Assembly (NCBI RefSeq): GCF_003289625.1
Contig: NZ_QMBN01000002.1
Coordinates: 704,610 to 768,609 of the forward strand
Origin: Microbacterium sp. SMR1
Lineage (GTDB): Bacteria > Actinomycetota > Actinomycetes > Actinomycetales > Microbacteriaceae
Reading direction: 5' to 3'
Length of the DNA stretch: 64,000 bases
The notes under the pieces were generated by a model that saw only the letters and a program-made list of their open reading frames with translations, searched no databases and had not been told where the DNA came from. Of this stretch, positions 35,595 to 44,760 are shown one piece after another. Position 1 is the first letter of the stretch. Each line of letters starts with the position of its first letter. Position numbers and translations under genes: made by a program.

Positions 35595-36263
35595 ATGTCG
35601 ACCGACGAGCGTCCCCGCACGCGGCGCGAGGAGCGCGCCGCGGTGCGGGCCGACCGCTCCGGCAGCGGACCGACCCTCGAGGGGCGTCCGCAGCTGCGGC
35701 ATCCCGGGGCGGTCGGGGCGTTCGCGCTGCTCGGCGAAGTGCTGCTGATCGGACTCCTCATCGGCGGCGTCTCGCTCGCCGTCGTCACACTTCCGGTCGC
35801 GCTCGCGGCGGGGGTGCGGCATCTGCGCCGCTACGTCGCCGCCGACGACTCGCGGCTGTCGCTGTTCTGGGCGGATGTCCGCGCGGGTCTGTTGCCGGGT
35901 GCGGCCGTCGGTCTCGTGACGCTGGTCGTGACCCTCATCCTGCTGCTCGACATCGACCTGGCCCGATCGGGATTCCTCCCGGGCGGCGTCGTGATCGAAG
36001 CGGTCGGCTGGGCGGGGCTCGCCGCGCTCGTCGTCGCCCTCCTCACCGCGGCCGGCTCCTGGAGCCCCGAGCTCGGGTGGCGCGGAGCGGTCCGAGCGAT
36101 CCCGGATGCCGCGCGCGGCGACGTCGTCGGAAGCCTCTACCTCCTCGCCACGGCGGCCTTCGTCGTGATCGTGACGTGGGCGCTGCCGCCCCTCTTCGTC
36201 GCCGGCATCGGCTGCGCCGCGCTCGCGGTCGTGGCGATCCCTGCCCGGCCCCGCCGCACCTGA
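35595..36263 (+). CDS. YesL-like (DUF624) polytopic membrane protein
   Basis: A 222-residue protein with an Arg-rich N-terminus (RPRTRREERAAVRADR) and about five membrane helices. The loop LFWADVRAGLLPGAAVG after the first helix pair and the overall length resemble YesL/DUF624 proteins, which accompany sugar ABC importers in many bacteria and have no established function. The match is by pattern only. Its place between the permeases and the second binding protein suggests an accessory role in uptake or sensing. Confidence 0.65.
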   Translation: MSTDERPRTRREERAAVRADRSGSGPTLEGRPQLRHPGAVGAFALLGEVLLIGLLIGGVSLAVVTLPVALAAGVRHLRRYVAADDSRLSLFWADVRAGLLPGAAVGLVTLVVTLILLLDIDLARSGFLPGGVVIEAVGWAGLAALVVALLTAAGSWSPELGWRGAVRAIPDAARGDVVGSLYLLATAAFVVIVTWALPPLFVAGIGCAALAVVAIPARPRRT

Positions 36264-36303
36264 GACCCGTCCCCCCGGGCCCGCTCCCGATGAAAGGACT
36301 CCC

Positions 36304-37584
36304 ATGAAGGCACACCGCCTGCTCACCACCGTCGGCATCGTCGCCGCCGGTGCGCTGGCACTGACCGGATGCGGCGGCGCGCAGACGCCCCCCGCAGCCG
36401 CATTCGACCCCGACGAGAAGGTCACGCTGACCTACGCGTTCTGGGGCAACGACGACCGGGCGAAGCGCTATGACGAGCTGATCGCGGCATTCAACGAGGA
36501 ATACCCGAACATCACCGTCAATGTCAGCTTCACCGACTTCCCGAGCTACTGGGAGAAGCGGCAGACGGAAGCGGCGGGCGGGGGACTGCCGGATGTCTTC
36601 CAGTTCTCCGACAGCTACCTGCGTCAGTACGGCGAGTCGGGCAATCTGCTCGATCTCGCCGAGGTCGCCGACCAGATCGACATGACCACCTTCGACGACG
36701 GTCTCCTCGGCACCGGCGCGCTGGGCGGCACGCAGTACTCGCTGCCGACCGGTTACAGCCTGTGGGCGAACTTCGTCAACGACGACCTCGTCGCGCAGGC
36801 CGGCGTCGCGGCGCCCGAAGGCGGCACCGACTTCGCCGAGTTCGACGAATGGATGGCCGAGGTCACCGAGAAGACGGGAGGCGCCGTCTACGGAGGCACG
36901 GACTACACCCAGCGCATCCAGGCCTTCGAGCTGGTTCTCCGGGCCGATGGCGGCAACCTCTACACCGACGACGGCGAGCTCGGGTTCACCAAGGACCAGC
37001 TGCGCGAGTTCTGGGAGAGCGGCGCCGGCCTGCGCGACGGTGCGGCCGTACCGCAGCAGCGGCTCGAAGAGCTGTCGCCCAAGTCGGGCTTCGGGGCCGC
37101 ACTGACCGCCAGCGAGATGAGCTGGAGCAACTTCCTCGGCGGCTACCTCGCTGACTCGGGCGCCTCGTCGATCTCGATCGTCGCACCGCCGACGGCGAAG
37201 GAGGGTTCAAAGGACCTGTACCGCCAGGCCGGCCTGCAGGTCGCGATCTCGGCCAAGACCGAGCACCCGCAGGCGGCCGCCCTGTTCCTCGACTTCGTCG
37301 TGAACTCCGAGGCCGCCGGTCAGGTCTTCGGGACGACGCTCGGCTTCCCGGCGTCGAGCTCGAAGCTCGCCGGGGCGACGCTCGAGGGCGCCGACAAGCA
37401 GGTCGCCGACTACATCGAGTCGGCCTCGGACCGCATCGGCGATGCGCCGCCCGTGCCGGTGGCCGGATACGGATCGCTCGAGCAGACGTTCTGGGAGCTC
37501 GGCAAGTCGCTCGGGCTCGGAACCACGTCGGTGGACCAGGCTGTCGACCAGTTCTTCTCCGAAGCCGAGGTCGTGCTCGGCTGA
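36304..37584 (+). CDS. CUT1 ABC transporter sugar-binding lipoprotein (second paralogue)
   Basis: A 426-residue binding protein; lipobox LALTGC, lipid on C23. It shares AFWGNDDRAK, FNEEYPNITVNVSF, EKRQTEAAGGGLPDV, GGTDYTQRIQ and GDAPPVPVAGYG with the protein at 32307-33605. It is the fifth gene of the operon (SBP, two permeases, YesL-like, SBP). Two binding proteins for one permease pair imply a broadened substrate range. The ribosome site AAAGGA precedes the ATG at 36304. Confidence 0.92.
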   Translation: MKAHRLLTTVGIVAAGALALTGCGGAQTPPAAAFDPDEKVTLTYAFWGNDDRAKRYDELIAAFNEEYPNITVNVSFTDFPSYWEKRQTEAAGGGLPDVFQFSDSYLRQYGESGNLLDLAEVADQIDMTTFDDGLLGTGALGGTQYSLPTGYSLWANFVNDDLVAQAGVAAPEGGTDFAEFDEWMAEVTEKTGGAVYGGTDYTQRIQAFELVLRADGGNLYTDDGELGFTKDQLREFWESGAGLRDGAAVPQQRLEELSPKSGFGAALTASEMSWSNFLGGYLADSGASSISIVAPPTAKEGSKDLYRQAGLQVAISAKTEHPQAAALFLDFVVNSEAAGQVFGTTLGFPASSSKLAGATLEGADKQVADYIESASDRIGDAPPVPVAGYGSLEQTFWELGKSLGLGTTSVDQAVDQFFSEAEVVLG

Positions 37585-37585
37585 G

Positions 37586-37601
37586 CGCCCGTCAGCGGGC
37601 G
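37586..37601. terminator. Short convergent hairpin
   Basis: CGCCCG (37586-37591) pairs with CGGGCG (37596-37601) around the loop TCAG. It lies between and across the end of the binding-protein gene and the convergent GntR stop. Confidence 0.55.
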
Positions 37602-38353
37602 ACGACGGTCGTCTCGAACGTGTACATGTCGGGTCGGTAGCAGTGGTGACCGAACTCGATCGCGCGGCCGGTGTTGTCGAAGGCGATGCGCTCCATCGTC
37701 AGCACCGGTCCGCCGCGCTCGGTCCCGAGGAGCGCGTGCTCGTCGCCCTCCGCGCGGCGGGCGCCGATCTTCTGCTTCGCGATCCGGATCGCGATGCCGC
37801 GGGCGCGGAGGAGCTGATAGAGCCCACGCTGCTCGAGCTCGTCGCGATCGAGGTCTGCGAGGTCGGCGGGAAGGTAGTTCTCGAGGATCGCGATCGGTGT
37901 GGTGCCCGTGAGCCGCTGCCGACGCAGGTAGAGGATGTCGGAGCCCTCCGTGACTCCGAGGGCGGTCGCGCTCGCCGGGTCGGCGGGTCGGACCTCGTGC
38001 TCGAGGACGCGGGTCGCCGGTCCCTGCTGGGCGTTGTCGAGATCCTCGTACAGACTCGTGAGCTCGACCTGGCGCGTCACCTGGCCCTGCACGACCTGCG
38101 TGCCGACACCGCGGCGGCGGACGAGGAGGCCCTTGTCGACCAGCTCCTGGATGGCCCGGCGGATCGTGGGGCGCGAGAGGCCGAGTCGCTCGGCGATGGC
38201 GATCTCGTTCTCGAGGCGCGCGCCGGGCGCGATGTTCCCGGCCCGGATCTCGTGCTCGAGCCGGGTCGAGACCTGGAAGTACAGCGGAACCGGGCCGGTC
38301 CGATCGAGCTCGGCGCCGATGCTCTCGGGCCAGACGGTGTCGGCGGTGGTCAT
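37592..38353 (-). CDS. GntR/HutC-family regulator, probable myo-inositol catabolism repressor
   Basis: A 253-residue regulator. The winged helix-turn-helix spans about residues 22-90 (IAERLGLSRPTIRRAIQELV, LVRRRGVGTQV). A UTRA ligand domain follows (about 105-245, ending FGHHCYRPDMYTFE). It is divergent from iolC, the first inositol gene. Corynebacterium IolR is also a GntR-type repressor, and a sequence matching its published motif lies in the shared promoter at 38466-38475. The likely effector is an inositol pathway intermediate. Confidence 0.85.
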   Translation of the reverse strand: MTTADTVWPESIGAELDRTGPVPLYFQVSTRLEHEIRAGNIAPGARLENEIAIAERLGLSRPTIRRAIQELVDKGLLVRRRGVGTQVVQGQVTRQVELTSLYEDLDNAQQGPATRVLEHEVRPADPASATALGVTEGSDILYLRRQRLTGTTPIAILENYLPADLADLDRDELEQRGLYQLLRARGIAIRIAKQKIGARRAEGDEHALLGTERGGPVLTMERIAFDNTGRAIEFGHHCYRPDMYTFETTVVAR

Positions 38354-38404
38354 CGTCGTGTCATCCCCTCGACGCGCCGAATGCGGAAGCGCGAATGTGC
38401 CGAC

Positions 38405-38413
38405 AATATATCT
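38405..38413 (-). promoter_or_regulatory. AT-rich element, candidate -10 region of the GntR gene
   Basis: AATATATCT is a conspicuous AT island; read on the minus strand it contains TATATT, 52 bp before the GntR start. The same nine bases occur before the ROK regulator gene at 62251-62259. Confidence 0.4.
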
Positions 38414-38465
38414 TTTTCGCCCGGGACGGCAGTCACCCTTGTTGCACCCTCCGCTATTGAGCTAT

Positions 38466-38475
38466 TGTTAGGACA
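38466..38475 (-). promoter_or_regulatory. Candidate IolR-type operator upstream of iolC
   Basis: The minus strand reads TGTCCTAACA, which satisfies KGWCHTRACA, the IolR motif I recall from Corynebacterium glutamicum. It lies 31 bp before the iolC start, between the divergent GntR and iolC genes. Confidence 0.55.
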
Positions 38476-38505
38476 TGACCGCCGCAACGGAGAGAACGGT
38501 ACCTC

Positions 38506-39474
38506 GTGCACGACAGCGTTGAGACCGAGCCGGGCGCCGACCTCATCGCGCTCGGCCGACTGGGAGTCGACCTCTATCCGCTGCAGCACGGCGTCGGGCT
38601 CGAGGACGTGTCGACCTTCGGCAAGTTCCTCGGCGGGTCCGCCGCGAACGTCACGGTGGCGGCGGCGCGGCACGGGCGAGCGAGCGGTCTCGTGTCGCGC
38701 GTGGGCGACGATCCGTTCGGTCGCTACCTGCTCGCCGAGCTCGGGCGCCTCGGTGTCGACCCGTCGGCCGTCGGAGTCGACCCCGTCCTGAAGACGCCGA
38801 TCACGTTCTGCGAGATCTTCCCGCCCGACGACTTCCCGCTCTACTTCTACCGCGAGCCCTCGGCGCCCGACCTCAACATCGAGGCATCCGACCTGGACGC
38901 GGAATCCCTCCGCCGCGCTCGCATCCTCTGGCTCACCCTCACCGGCTTCAGCCGTGAACCGAGCCGCAGCGCCCACATTGCGGCGCTGGATGCGCGCGAG
39001 CGCCGGTCCCACACGGTCCTCGACCTGGATTTCCGGCCGATGTTCTGGAACGACCGCGCCGACGCGACCGCGTTCGCGCAGCACGCCATCGGCCACGTCG
39101 ACGTCGTCGTCGGCAACCGCGAGGAGTGCGAGGTCGCGGTCGGCGAGACCGATCCCGACCGCGCCGCGGATGCTCTGCTCGCCCGCGGCGTCTCGCTCGC
39201 CATCGTCAAGCTCGGCCCGCGGGGCGTGCTCGCCCGCACCGCCGACGAGAGCGTCATCGTCCCTCCGCACCCGGTCGAGGTCGTCAACGGTCTCGGTGCG
39301 GGCGACGCGTTCGGCGGGGCACTCTGCCACGGCCTGCTCGAGGGATGGGAGCTGGAGCGGATGCTGCGCTTCGCGAACGCCGCCGGCGCCATCGTGGCGT
39401 CGCGTCTGGAATGCTCGACCGCCATGCCGACCACCGCCGAGGTCGAGGCCGTGCTCGCGGAGGCCGGTCGATGA
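38506..39474 (+). CDS. iolC: 5-dehydro-2-deoxygluconokinase (PfkB family)
   Basis: A 322-residue PfkB kinase that phosphorylates 5-dehydro-2-deoxygluconate in myo-inositol breakdown. The family motifs are GGSAANVTVAAARHG near the N-terminus and NGLGAGDAFGGALCHG with D267 as catalytic base. YFYREPSAPDLNI is typical of IolC. The GTG at 38506 is the only sensible start in frame; the nearest purine-rich site is rather far. A 15-codon out-of-frame ORF overlaps the start. It opens the inositol operon and overlaps the next gene by 4 bp. Confidence 0.88.
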   Translation: MHDSVETEPGADLIALGRLGVDLYPLQHGVGLEDVSTFGKFLGGSAANVTVAAARHGRASGLVSRVGDDPFGRYLLAELGRLGVDPSAVGVDPVLKTPITFCEIFPPDDFPLYFYREPSAPDLNIEASDLDAESLRRARILWLTLTGFSREPSRSAHIAALDARERRSHTVLDLDFRPMFWNDRADATAFAQHAIGHVDVVVGNREECEVAVGETDPDRAADALLARGVSLAIVKLGPRGVLARTADESVIVPPHPVEVVNGLGAGDAFGGALCHGLLEGWELERMLRFANAAGAIVASRLECSTAMPTTAEVEAVLAEAGR

Positions 39475-40349
39475 GCCGCGTCGACGTGGGAGCCGTCCGC
39501 GAAGCGCGCGCAGCCCGGCCCGAGCGCATCGCCCACGCTTTCGCGGAACGTCGACGCCGGCCGCTCACGCGGGGCGACGGGCGGCTGTTCATCATCGCCG
39601 CGGACCACCCCGCCCGCGGGGCCCTCGGGGTGGGGGGCAACCCGCTCGCGATGGCCGACCGTGACGACCTCCTCGAGCGCCTGGCGATCGCGCTGTCGCG
39701 GCCGGGCGTCGACGGCGTGCTCGGAACCCCCGACATCATCGACGATCTCGCGCTGCTCGGTCTGCTCGACGACAAGATCGTCGTCGGCTCGATGAACCGC
39801 GGCGGGCTGCGGGGTGCGAGCTTCGAGATGGACGACCGCTTCACCGCCTACGACGTGCCGACGATGACGGCGAGCGGGATCGACTTCGCCAAGACGCTGA
39901 TGCGCATCGACCTCGCCGACCCCGCCACGGCGGACACGCTCGAGGCGACGGCGCGTGCCGTGACGCAGGCCGCGGCCGCGAAGCTCCCCATCATGCTCGA
40001 GCCCTTCCTCAGCAGTCGCGTCGACGGGGCCGTGGTCAACGACCTCTCGACCGAGGCCGTCATCCATTCGGTCGCGATCGCGTCGGGGCTCGGCGCCAGC
40101 AGCGCCTACACCTGGATGAAGCTGCCGGTGGTCGAGGGGATGGAGCGGGTGATGGCCGCGACGACCCTTCCGACTCTTCTGCTCGGCGGCGACAACGGCA
40201 CCTCGCCCGACGAGACCTACCGCTCGTGGGAGAACGCGCTCGCCCTGCCGGGCGTCCGCGGGCTCACCGTCGGCCGCACTCTCCTGTACCCGCATGACGA
40301 CGATGTCGAGGCGGCGATCGACATCGCCGCGCGACTCGTCCACCCCTGA
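39471..40349 (+). CDS. Cgl0158/DhnA-type aldolase of the inositol cluster
   Basis: A 292-residue class I aldolase-like protein. RLFIIAADHPARGALG at residues 40-55 and LGTPDIIDDLALLG are typical of the Cgl0158 family named from Corynebacterium. The protein probably cleaves 2-deoxy-5-keto-gluconate-6-phosphate to dihydroxyacetone phosphate and malonate semialdehyde, the step done by IolJ in Bacillus; this role is inferred from position between iolC and iolA. ATG overlaps the iolC stop by 4 bp. Confidence 0.8.
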   Translation: MSRVDVGAVREARAARPERIAHAFAERRRRPLTRGDGRLFIIAADHPARGALGVGGNPLAMADRDDLLERLAIALSRPGVDGVLGTPDIIDDLALLGLLDDKIVVGSMNRGGLRGASFEMDDRFTAYDVPTMTASGIDFAKTLMRIDLADPATADTLEATARAVTQAAAAKLPIMLEPFLSSRVDGAVVNDLSTEAVIHSVAIASGLGASSAYTWMKLPVVEGMERVMAATTLPTLLLGGDNGTSPDETYRSWENALALPGVRGLTVGRTLLYPHDDDVEAAIDIAARLVHP

Positions 40350-40376
40350 CGCTCCGACTCCGAGAGGATCCCCCTC

Positions 40377-41927
40377 ATGGCTGCTTCCGCGACCGCCGAC
40401 CCGACCGGCGACGTGCCCGTCATCCCGCACTGGATCGACGGAGGCGAGTACGCACCCGACGGCACCCGCACCGCGCCGGTGTTCAACCCGGCCACCGGTC
40501 GGGTCAGCGCCGAGGTGGCGCTCGCCGACGAGCAGACGATCGAGCGGGCCATCGCGTCGGCCCGCCGCGGCTTCGAGGTCTGGTCACGGTACTCCGTGGC
40601 CCGTCGACAGAGCGTGCTGTTCGCGTTCCGCGAGCTGCTGAACGCCCGCAAGCCGGAGCTCGCGCGCATCATCACCGCCGAGCACGGCAAGGTGGTCTCG
40701 GATGCGATGGGCGAGATCCTGCGCGGACAGGAGGTCGTCGAGCTGGCGACCGGGTTCCCGCACCTGATCAAGGGGGCGTTCAGCGAGAACGCGTCGACGG
40801 GCATCGACGTCTACTCGATCAAGCAGCCCCTCGGCGTCGTCGGCATCGTCTCGCCCTTCAACTTCCCGGCGATGGTCCCGATGTGGTTCTTCCCCGTCGC
40901 GCTGGCGGCCGGCAACGCGGTCGTGCTCAAGCCGAGCGAGAAGGATCCGTCCGCGGCGCTGTGGCTCGCGCGACTCTGGCAGGAGGCCGGGCTTCCCGAC
41001 GGCGCGTTCACGGTGCTGCAGGGCGACAAGCTCGCCGTCGACGGCCTCCTCGAGAGCCCCGACGTGTCGTCGATCTCGTTCGTCGGCTCGACGCCGATCG
41101 CGCAGTACATCTACGAGACGGCATCTCGTCACGGCAAGCGGGTGCAGGCGCTCGGCGGCGCGAAGAACCACATGCTGGTGCTGCCCGACGCCGACCTCGA
41201 CCTCGTCGCCGATCAGGCTGTGAACGCCGGGTACGGCGCGGCGGGGGAGCGGTGCATGGCGATCAGCGTCGTGCTCGCCGTCGAACCGGTCGCGGATGCG
41301 CTCATCGAGAAGATCCGCGACCGCATCGCGGCGCTGCGGGTCGGCGACGGCTCGGCCGAGACCGAGCCCGACATGGGGCCGCTCATCTCTCGCGCGCATC
41401 GCGACAAGGTCGCGGAGTACGTCGACATCGCCGAAGCGGACGGTGCCCGCATCGTCGTCGACGGTCGTCGCTTCTCGGTGGCCGGGCACGAGGACGGATT
41501 CTTCTTCGGGCCGACGCTGATCGACGGCATCCCGACCTCCTCACGCGCCTACCAGGAGGAGATCTTCGGTCCCGTGCTCGCGGTCGTCCGCGTCGCGACC
41601 TTCGACGAGGGCGTCGCGCTCATCAACTCCGGCCGGTTCGGCAACGGAACCGCGATCTTCACGAACGACGGCGGTGCCGCACGCCGGTTTCAGAACGAGG
41701 TCGAGGTCGGCATGATCGGCATCAACGTACCGATCCCGGTGCCCGTGGCGTATCACTCCTTCGGCGGCTGGAAGCAGTCGCTCTTCGGCGACGCGAAGGC
41801 GTACGGCGTGCACGGCTTCGAGTTCTTCACGCGCGAGAAGGCGGTGACGAGCCGGTGGCTCGACCCGGCGACGCGCGGTGCCTCGGAGCATGGCGGGATC
41901 AACCTCGGCTTCCCGCAGAACTCCTGA
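40377..41927 (+). CDS. iolA: CoA-acylating methylmalonate/malonate-semialdehyde dehydrogenase
   Basis: A 516-residue aldehyde dehydrogenase. C293 in GERCMAIS is the catalytic cysteine; VSPFNFPAMVPMWFFP is a signature of the CoA-dependent MmsA/IolA branch. It turns malonate semialdehyde into acetyl-CoA. The same enzyme acts in valine breakdown (mmsA), but the location inside the iol operon assigns it here. It stops in a TGATG overlap with iolB. Confidence 0.92.
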   Translation: MAASATADPTGDVPVIPHWIDGGEYAPDGTRTAPVFNPATGRVSAEVALADEQTIERAIASARRGFEVWSRYSVARRQSVLFAFRELLNARKPELARIITAEHGKVVSDAMGEILRGQEVVELATGFPHLIKGAFSENASTGIDVYSIKQPLGVVGIVSPFNFPAMVPMWFFPVALAAGNAVVLKPSEKDPSAALWLARLWQEAGLPDGAFTVLQGDKLAVDGLLESPDVSSISFVGSTPIAQYIYETASRHGKRVQALGGAKNHMLVLPDADLDLVADQAVNAGYGAAGERCMAISVVLAVEPVADALIEKIRDRIAALRVGDGSAETEPDMGPLISRAHRDKVAEYVDIAEADGARIVVDGRRFSVAGHEDGFFFGPTLIDGIPTSSRAYQEEIFGPVLAVVRVATFDEGVALINSGRFGNGTAIFTNDGGAARRFQNEVEVGMIGINVPIPVPVAYHSFGGWKQSLFGDAKAYGVHGFEFFTREKAVTSRWLDPATRGASEHGGINLGFPQNS

Positions 41928-42835
41928 TGAACGCCACCTGGTTCCACCGACGCGGCGCGCTCGCGCAGGGCGGCTGGGAGAGCGTCGTCGACGACCGTCT
42001 GCCCGGATGGGCGCACACCGGGCTGCACGTCGCCGCGCTCGCCGACGGCGACGAGGTCGTGCTCCAGGAGACCGGGGCAGAACGGATCGTCGTACCCCTG
42101 CAGGGGAGTTTCGTCGTCTACCACGGCGAGGGCGCCGAGTCGCAGACGACGGTCCTCCGCGGCCGCGCATCGGTGTTCGCCGGACCGACGGACGTCCTGT
42201 ACGTCTCCGCGGGGTCGACGCTTCGGGTCACCGGTGCCGGCCGGGTCGCCGTCGCCTCCTCGCCCACCGACGAGCGGCACCCGAGCCGGCACATCACCGC
42301 CGAGGAGGTCGCGGTCGAGCTGCGGGGAGCGGGCGCCGCGAGCCGTCAGGTGCACAACTTCGGCACCCCGGGCTCGCTCGATGCGGCCCGTCTCATCGTC
42401 TGCGAGGTCGTCACTCCCGCGGGCAACTGGTCGTCGTATCCCGCGCACAAGCACGACGAGCACGTCCCCGGACACGAGAGCCGCCTCGAGGAGATCTACT
42501 ACTTCGAGAGCGCGCCCATCGCCGGCGCCGGGCCGACCGTCGACCCCGACGCGGCGTTCGGGCATTTCTCCACGACGTCTTCGCCCGCCGGGGAGATCTC
42601 GATCGACGAGCAGGTGCGCTCGGGCGACATCGCCCTCGTGCCCTACGGTTATCACGGTCCGGCCGTGGCAGCCCCCGGCTACGACCTCTATTACCTGAAC
42701 GTGATGGCGGGACCCGACCCCGAGCGCGCGTGGCTCATCAGCGACGACCCCGCCCACGCCTGGGTGCGCGAGACCTGGCGCACCGAGCAGATCGATCCGC
42801 GCCTGCCCTACGGCGACGCCGACGAGGAGAAATGA
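41927..42835 (+). CDS. iolB: 5-deoxy-glucuronate isomerase
   Basis: A 302-residue bicupin isomerase converting 5-deoxyglucuronate to 5-dehydro-2-deoxygluconate. The metal-binding cupin motif is PAHKHDEHVPG with RLEEIYYFE downstream, and PYGYHGPAVAAPGYDLYYLNVMAG near the C-terminus is diagnostic. Length is the usual one. It overlaps iolA by one base and iolD by one base, so it is tightly coupled. Confidence 0.93.
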   Translation: MNATWFHRRGALAQGGWESVVDDRLPGWAHTGLHVAALADGDEVVLQETGAERIVVPLQGSFVVYHGEGAESQTTVLRGRASVFAGPTDVLYVSAGSTLRVTGAGRVAVASSPTDERHPSRHITAEEVAVELRGAGAASRQVHNFGTPGSLDAARLIVCEVVTPAGNWSSYPAHKHDEHVPGHESRLEEIYYFESAPIAGAGPTVDPDAAFGHFSTTSSPAGEISIDEQVRSGDIALVPYGYHGPAVAAPGYDLYYLNVMAGPDPERAWLISDDPAHAWVRETWRTEQIDPRLPYGDADEEK

Positions 42836-44760
42836 TGACCCGCACGAGACGGATGACGGTCAGCCAGGCGCTGGTGGAGTTCCTCGCGCACCAGTGGACC
42901 GTCGACGGCGACATCCGCGAGCGCACGATCCCGGGCGTGCTCGGCATCTTCGGCCACGGCAACGTGGCCGGGATCGGGCAGGCCCTCGCGCAGCTGAACG
43001 CGACCGCTCCCGACCTGATGCCGTACCACCAGGCGCGGAACGAGCAGGCGATGGTCCATCAGGCGGTCGGCTACGCCCGGATGCGGCGGCGGCGCGCCAC
43101 CTTCGCCGCAGCGGCATCCGTCGGCCCGGGGGCGACCAACATGCTGACGGGAGCCGCACTCGCCACGACCAACCGGCTGCCGGCGCTCCTGCTTCCGAGC
43201 GACACCTTCGCGACGCGCGTCGCCGACCCGGTGCTCCAGCAGCTCGAGCAGCCCGGCGACATCGGCCTCACCGTCAACGACGCCTTCCGGCCGCTCTCGC
43301 GCTTCTTCGATCGGGTCCAGCGCCCCGAGCAGCTCTTCTCGATCGCGCTGGCCGCGATGCGCGTGCTGACGGACCCGGTCGAGACCGGCGCCGTGACGAT
43401 CGCTCTCCCCGAAGACGTGCAGGCCGAGGCGATCGATGTACCGCTGGAGTTCCTGGCCGACCGCGAGTGGCACGTGCGTCGCCCGGTGCCCGAGGCGGGC
43501 CCGCTCGCACGGGCTCTGGAGGCGATCGCGACCGCGGAGCGCCCGCTGATCGTGGCCGGCGGCGGCGTGATCTACTCCGGCGCCGAAGAGGTGCTCGCCC
43601 AGTTCGCGGCCCGCACCGGCATCCCCGTCGCCACGACGCAGGCCGGCGGCGGATCGATGCCCTGGGACCACCCCCAGTATGTCGGGGCGGTGGGCTCGAC
43701 CGGCACGGCCGCGGCGAACGCCCTGGCCGCCGAGGCGGATGTCGTCATCGGGATCGGCACGCGCTACAGCGACTTCACGACGGCCTCGCGCACGGCCTTC
43801 CAGCACCCGTCGGTGCGCTTCGTCAACGTCAACGTCGCCTCGTTCGACGCGCACAAGCACGGTACCGACCTGCCCGTCATCGCCGACGCCCGCGAGACGC
43901 TCGCCGCGGCCCTGCGAGACCTGCCCGGTCATCGGGTGCCGGCGGAGTACGCGGCACGCATCGCCGAGCACAAGACGCGGTGGGATGCCGCGGTGGATGC
44001 GGCCTTCGTCGCCTCCCACCTCGACCGGCCGGGTCAGCCCGAGCTGATCGGCGCGGTCCACGCCGCGACCGACCCGGCCGACGTCATGGTGCAGGCCGCC
44101 GGATCCCTGCCCGGCGACCTCCACAAGCTCTGGCGCGTCCGCGATCCGCTCGGCTACCACGTGGAGTACGCCTTCTCGACGATGGGGTACGAGATCGCCG
44201 GCGCTCTCGGCGTGAAGCGGGCGCTCCTCGCCGCGGGCGACGACCGCGACGTCATCACCATGGTGGGTGACGGGTCGTACCTGATGCTGCACTCCGAGCT
44301 CGCGACCGCCGTCGCCGAACGCATCAAGATCATCGTCGTGATCGTCCAGAACCACGGCTACGCATCGATCGGGCATCTCTCCGAGACGGTCGGTTCCGCG
44401 CGCTTCGGCACGCGCTACCGCATGCTCGACGACGAGGCGCGCAATTTCGAGGGCGGGCAGACCCTGCCCGTCGACCTCGCCGCCAACGCCCGCAGCTACG
44501 GCGTCGACGTCATCGAGATCGCGCCGGGTCCGGATGCGGCGGCGCACCTGACGGCCGCCGTGAAGCGAGCGAAAACCGCGGACACCGCCACCGTCATCCA
44601 CGTCGAGTCCGACCCCCTCATCTACGCCCCCGACGGCACGGGCTGGTGGGACGTGCCGGTGGCCGAGGTCGCCGAGCTCGGCTCCACGGCGCGCGCGCGG
44701 GAGGACTACGAGCGGCAGCGGGGGGCGCAGCGCCCGCTGCTCGGACGGGAGGAAGCATGA
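42835..44760 (+). CDS. iolD: 3D-(3,5/4)-trihydroxycyclohexane-1,2-dione acylhydrolase (ThDP enzyme)
   Basis: A 641-residue thiamine-diphosphate enzyme opening the inositol ring. E70 in RNEQAMVHQAVG is the likely ThDP-activating glutamate; MVGDGSYLMLHSE is the cofactor GDG motif. Full-length match to IolD. Two ATGs abut (42832 and 42835). AGGAG at 42825-42829 is better spaced for 42835, which I use; 42832 adds one Met. The stop overlaps iolE by 4 bp. Confidence 0.93.
   Translation: MTRTRRMTVSQALVEFLAHQWTVDGDIRERTIPGVLGIFGHGNVAGIGQALAQLNATAPDLMPYHQARNEQAMVHQAVGYARMRRRRATFAAAASVGPGATNMLTGAALATTNRLPALLLPSDTFATRVADPVLQQLEQPGDIGLTVNDAFRPLSRFFDRVQRPEQLFSIALAAMRVLTDPVETGAVTIALPEDVQAEAIDVPLEFLADREWHVRRPVPEAGPLARALEAIATAERPLIVAGGGVIYSGAEEVLAQFAARTGIPVATTQAGGGSMPWDHPQYVGAVGSTGTAAANALAAEADVVIGIGTRYSDFTTASRTAFQHPSVRFVNVNVASFDAHKHGTDLPVIADARETLAAALRDLPGHRVPAEYAARIAEHKTRWDAAVDAAFVASHLDRPGQPELIGAVHAATDPADVMVQAAGSLPGDLHKLWRVRDPLGYHVEYAFSTMGYEIAGALGVKRALLAAGDDRDVITMVGDGSYLMLHSELATAVAERIKIIVVIVQNHGYASIGHLSETVGSARFGTRYRMLDDEARNFEGGQTLPVDLAANARSYGVDVIEIAPGPDAAAHLTAAVKRAKTADTATVIHVESDPLIYAPDGTGWWDVPVAEVAELGSTARAREDYERQRGAQRPLLGREEA

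Noticed and set aside
41878..42834. Upstream extension of the iolD frame
   Set aside because: It overlaps iolB entirely; the ATG at 42835 with AGGAG upstream gives a full-length IolD.
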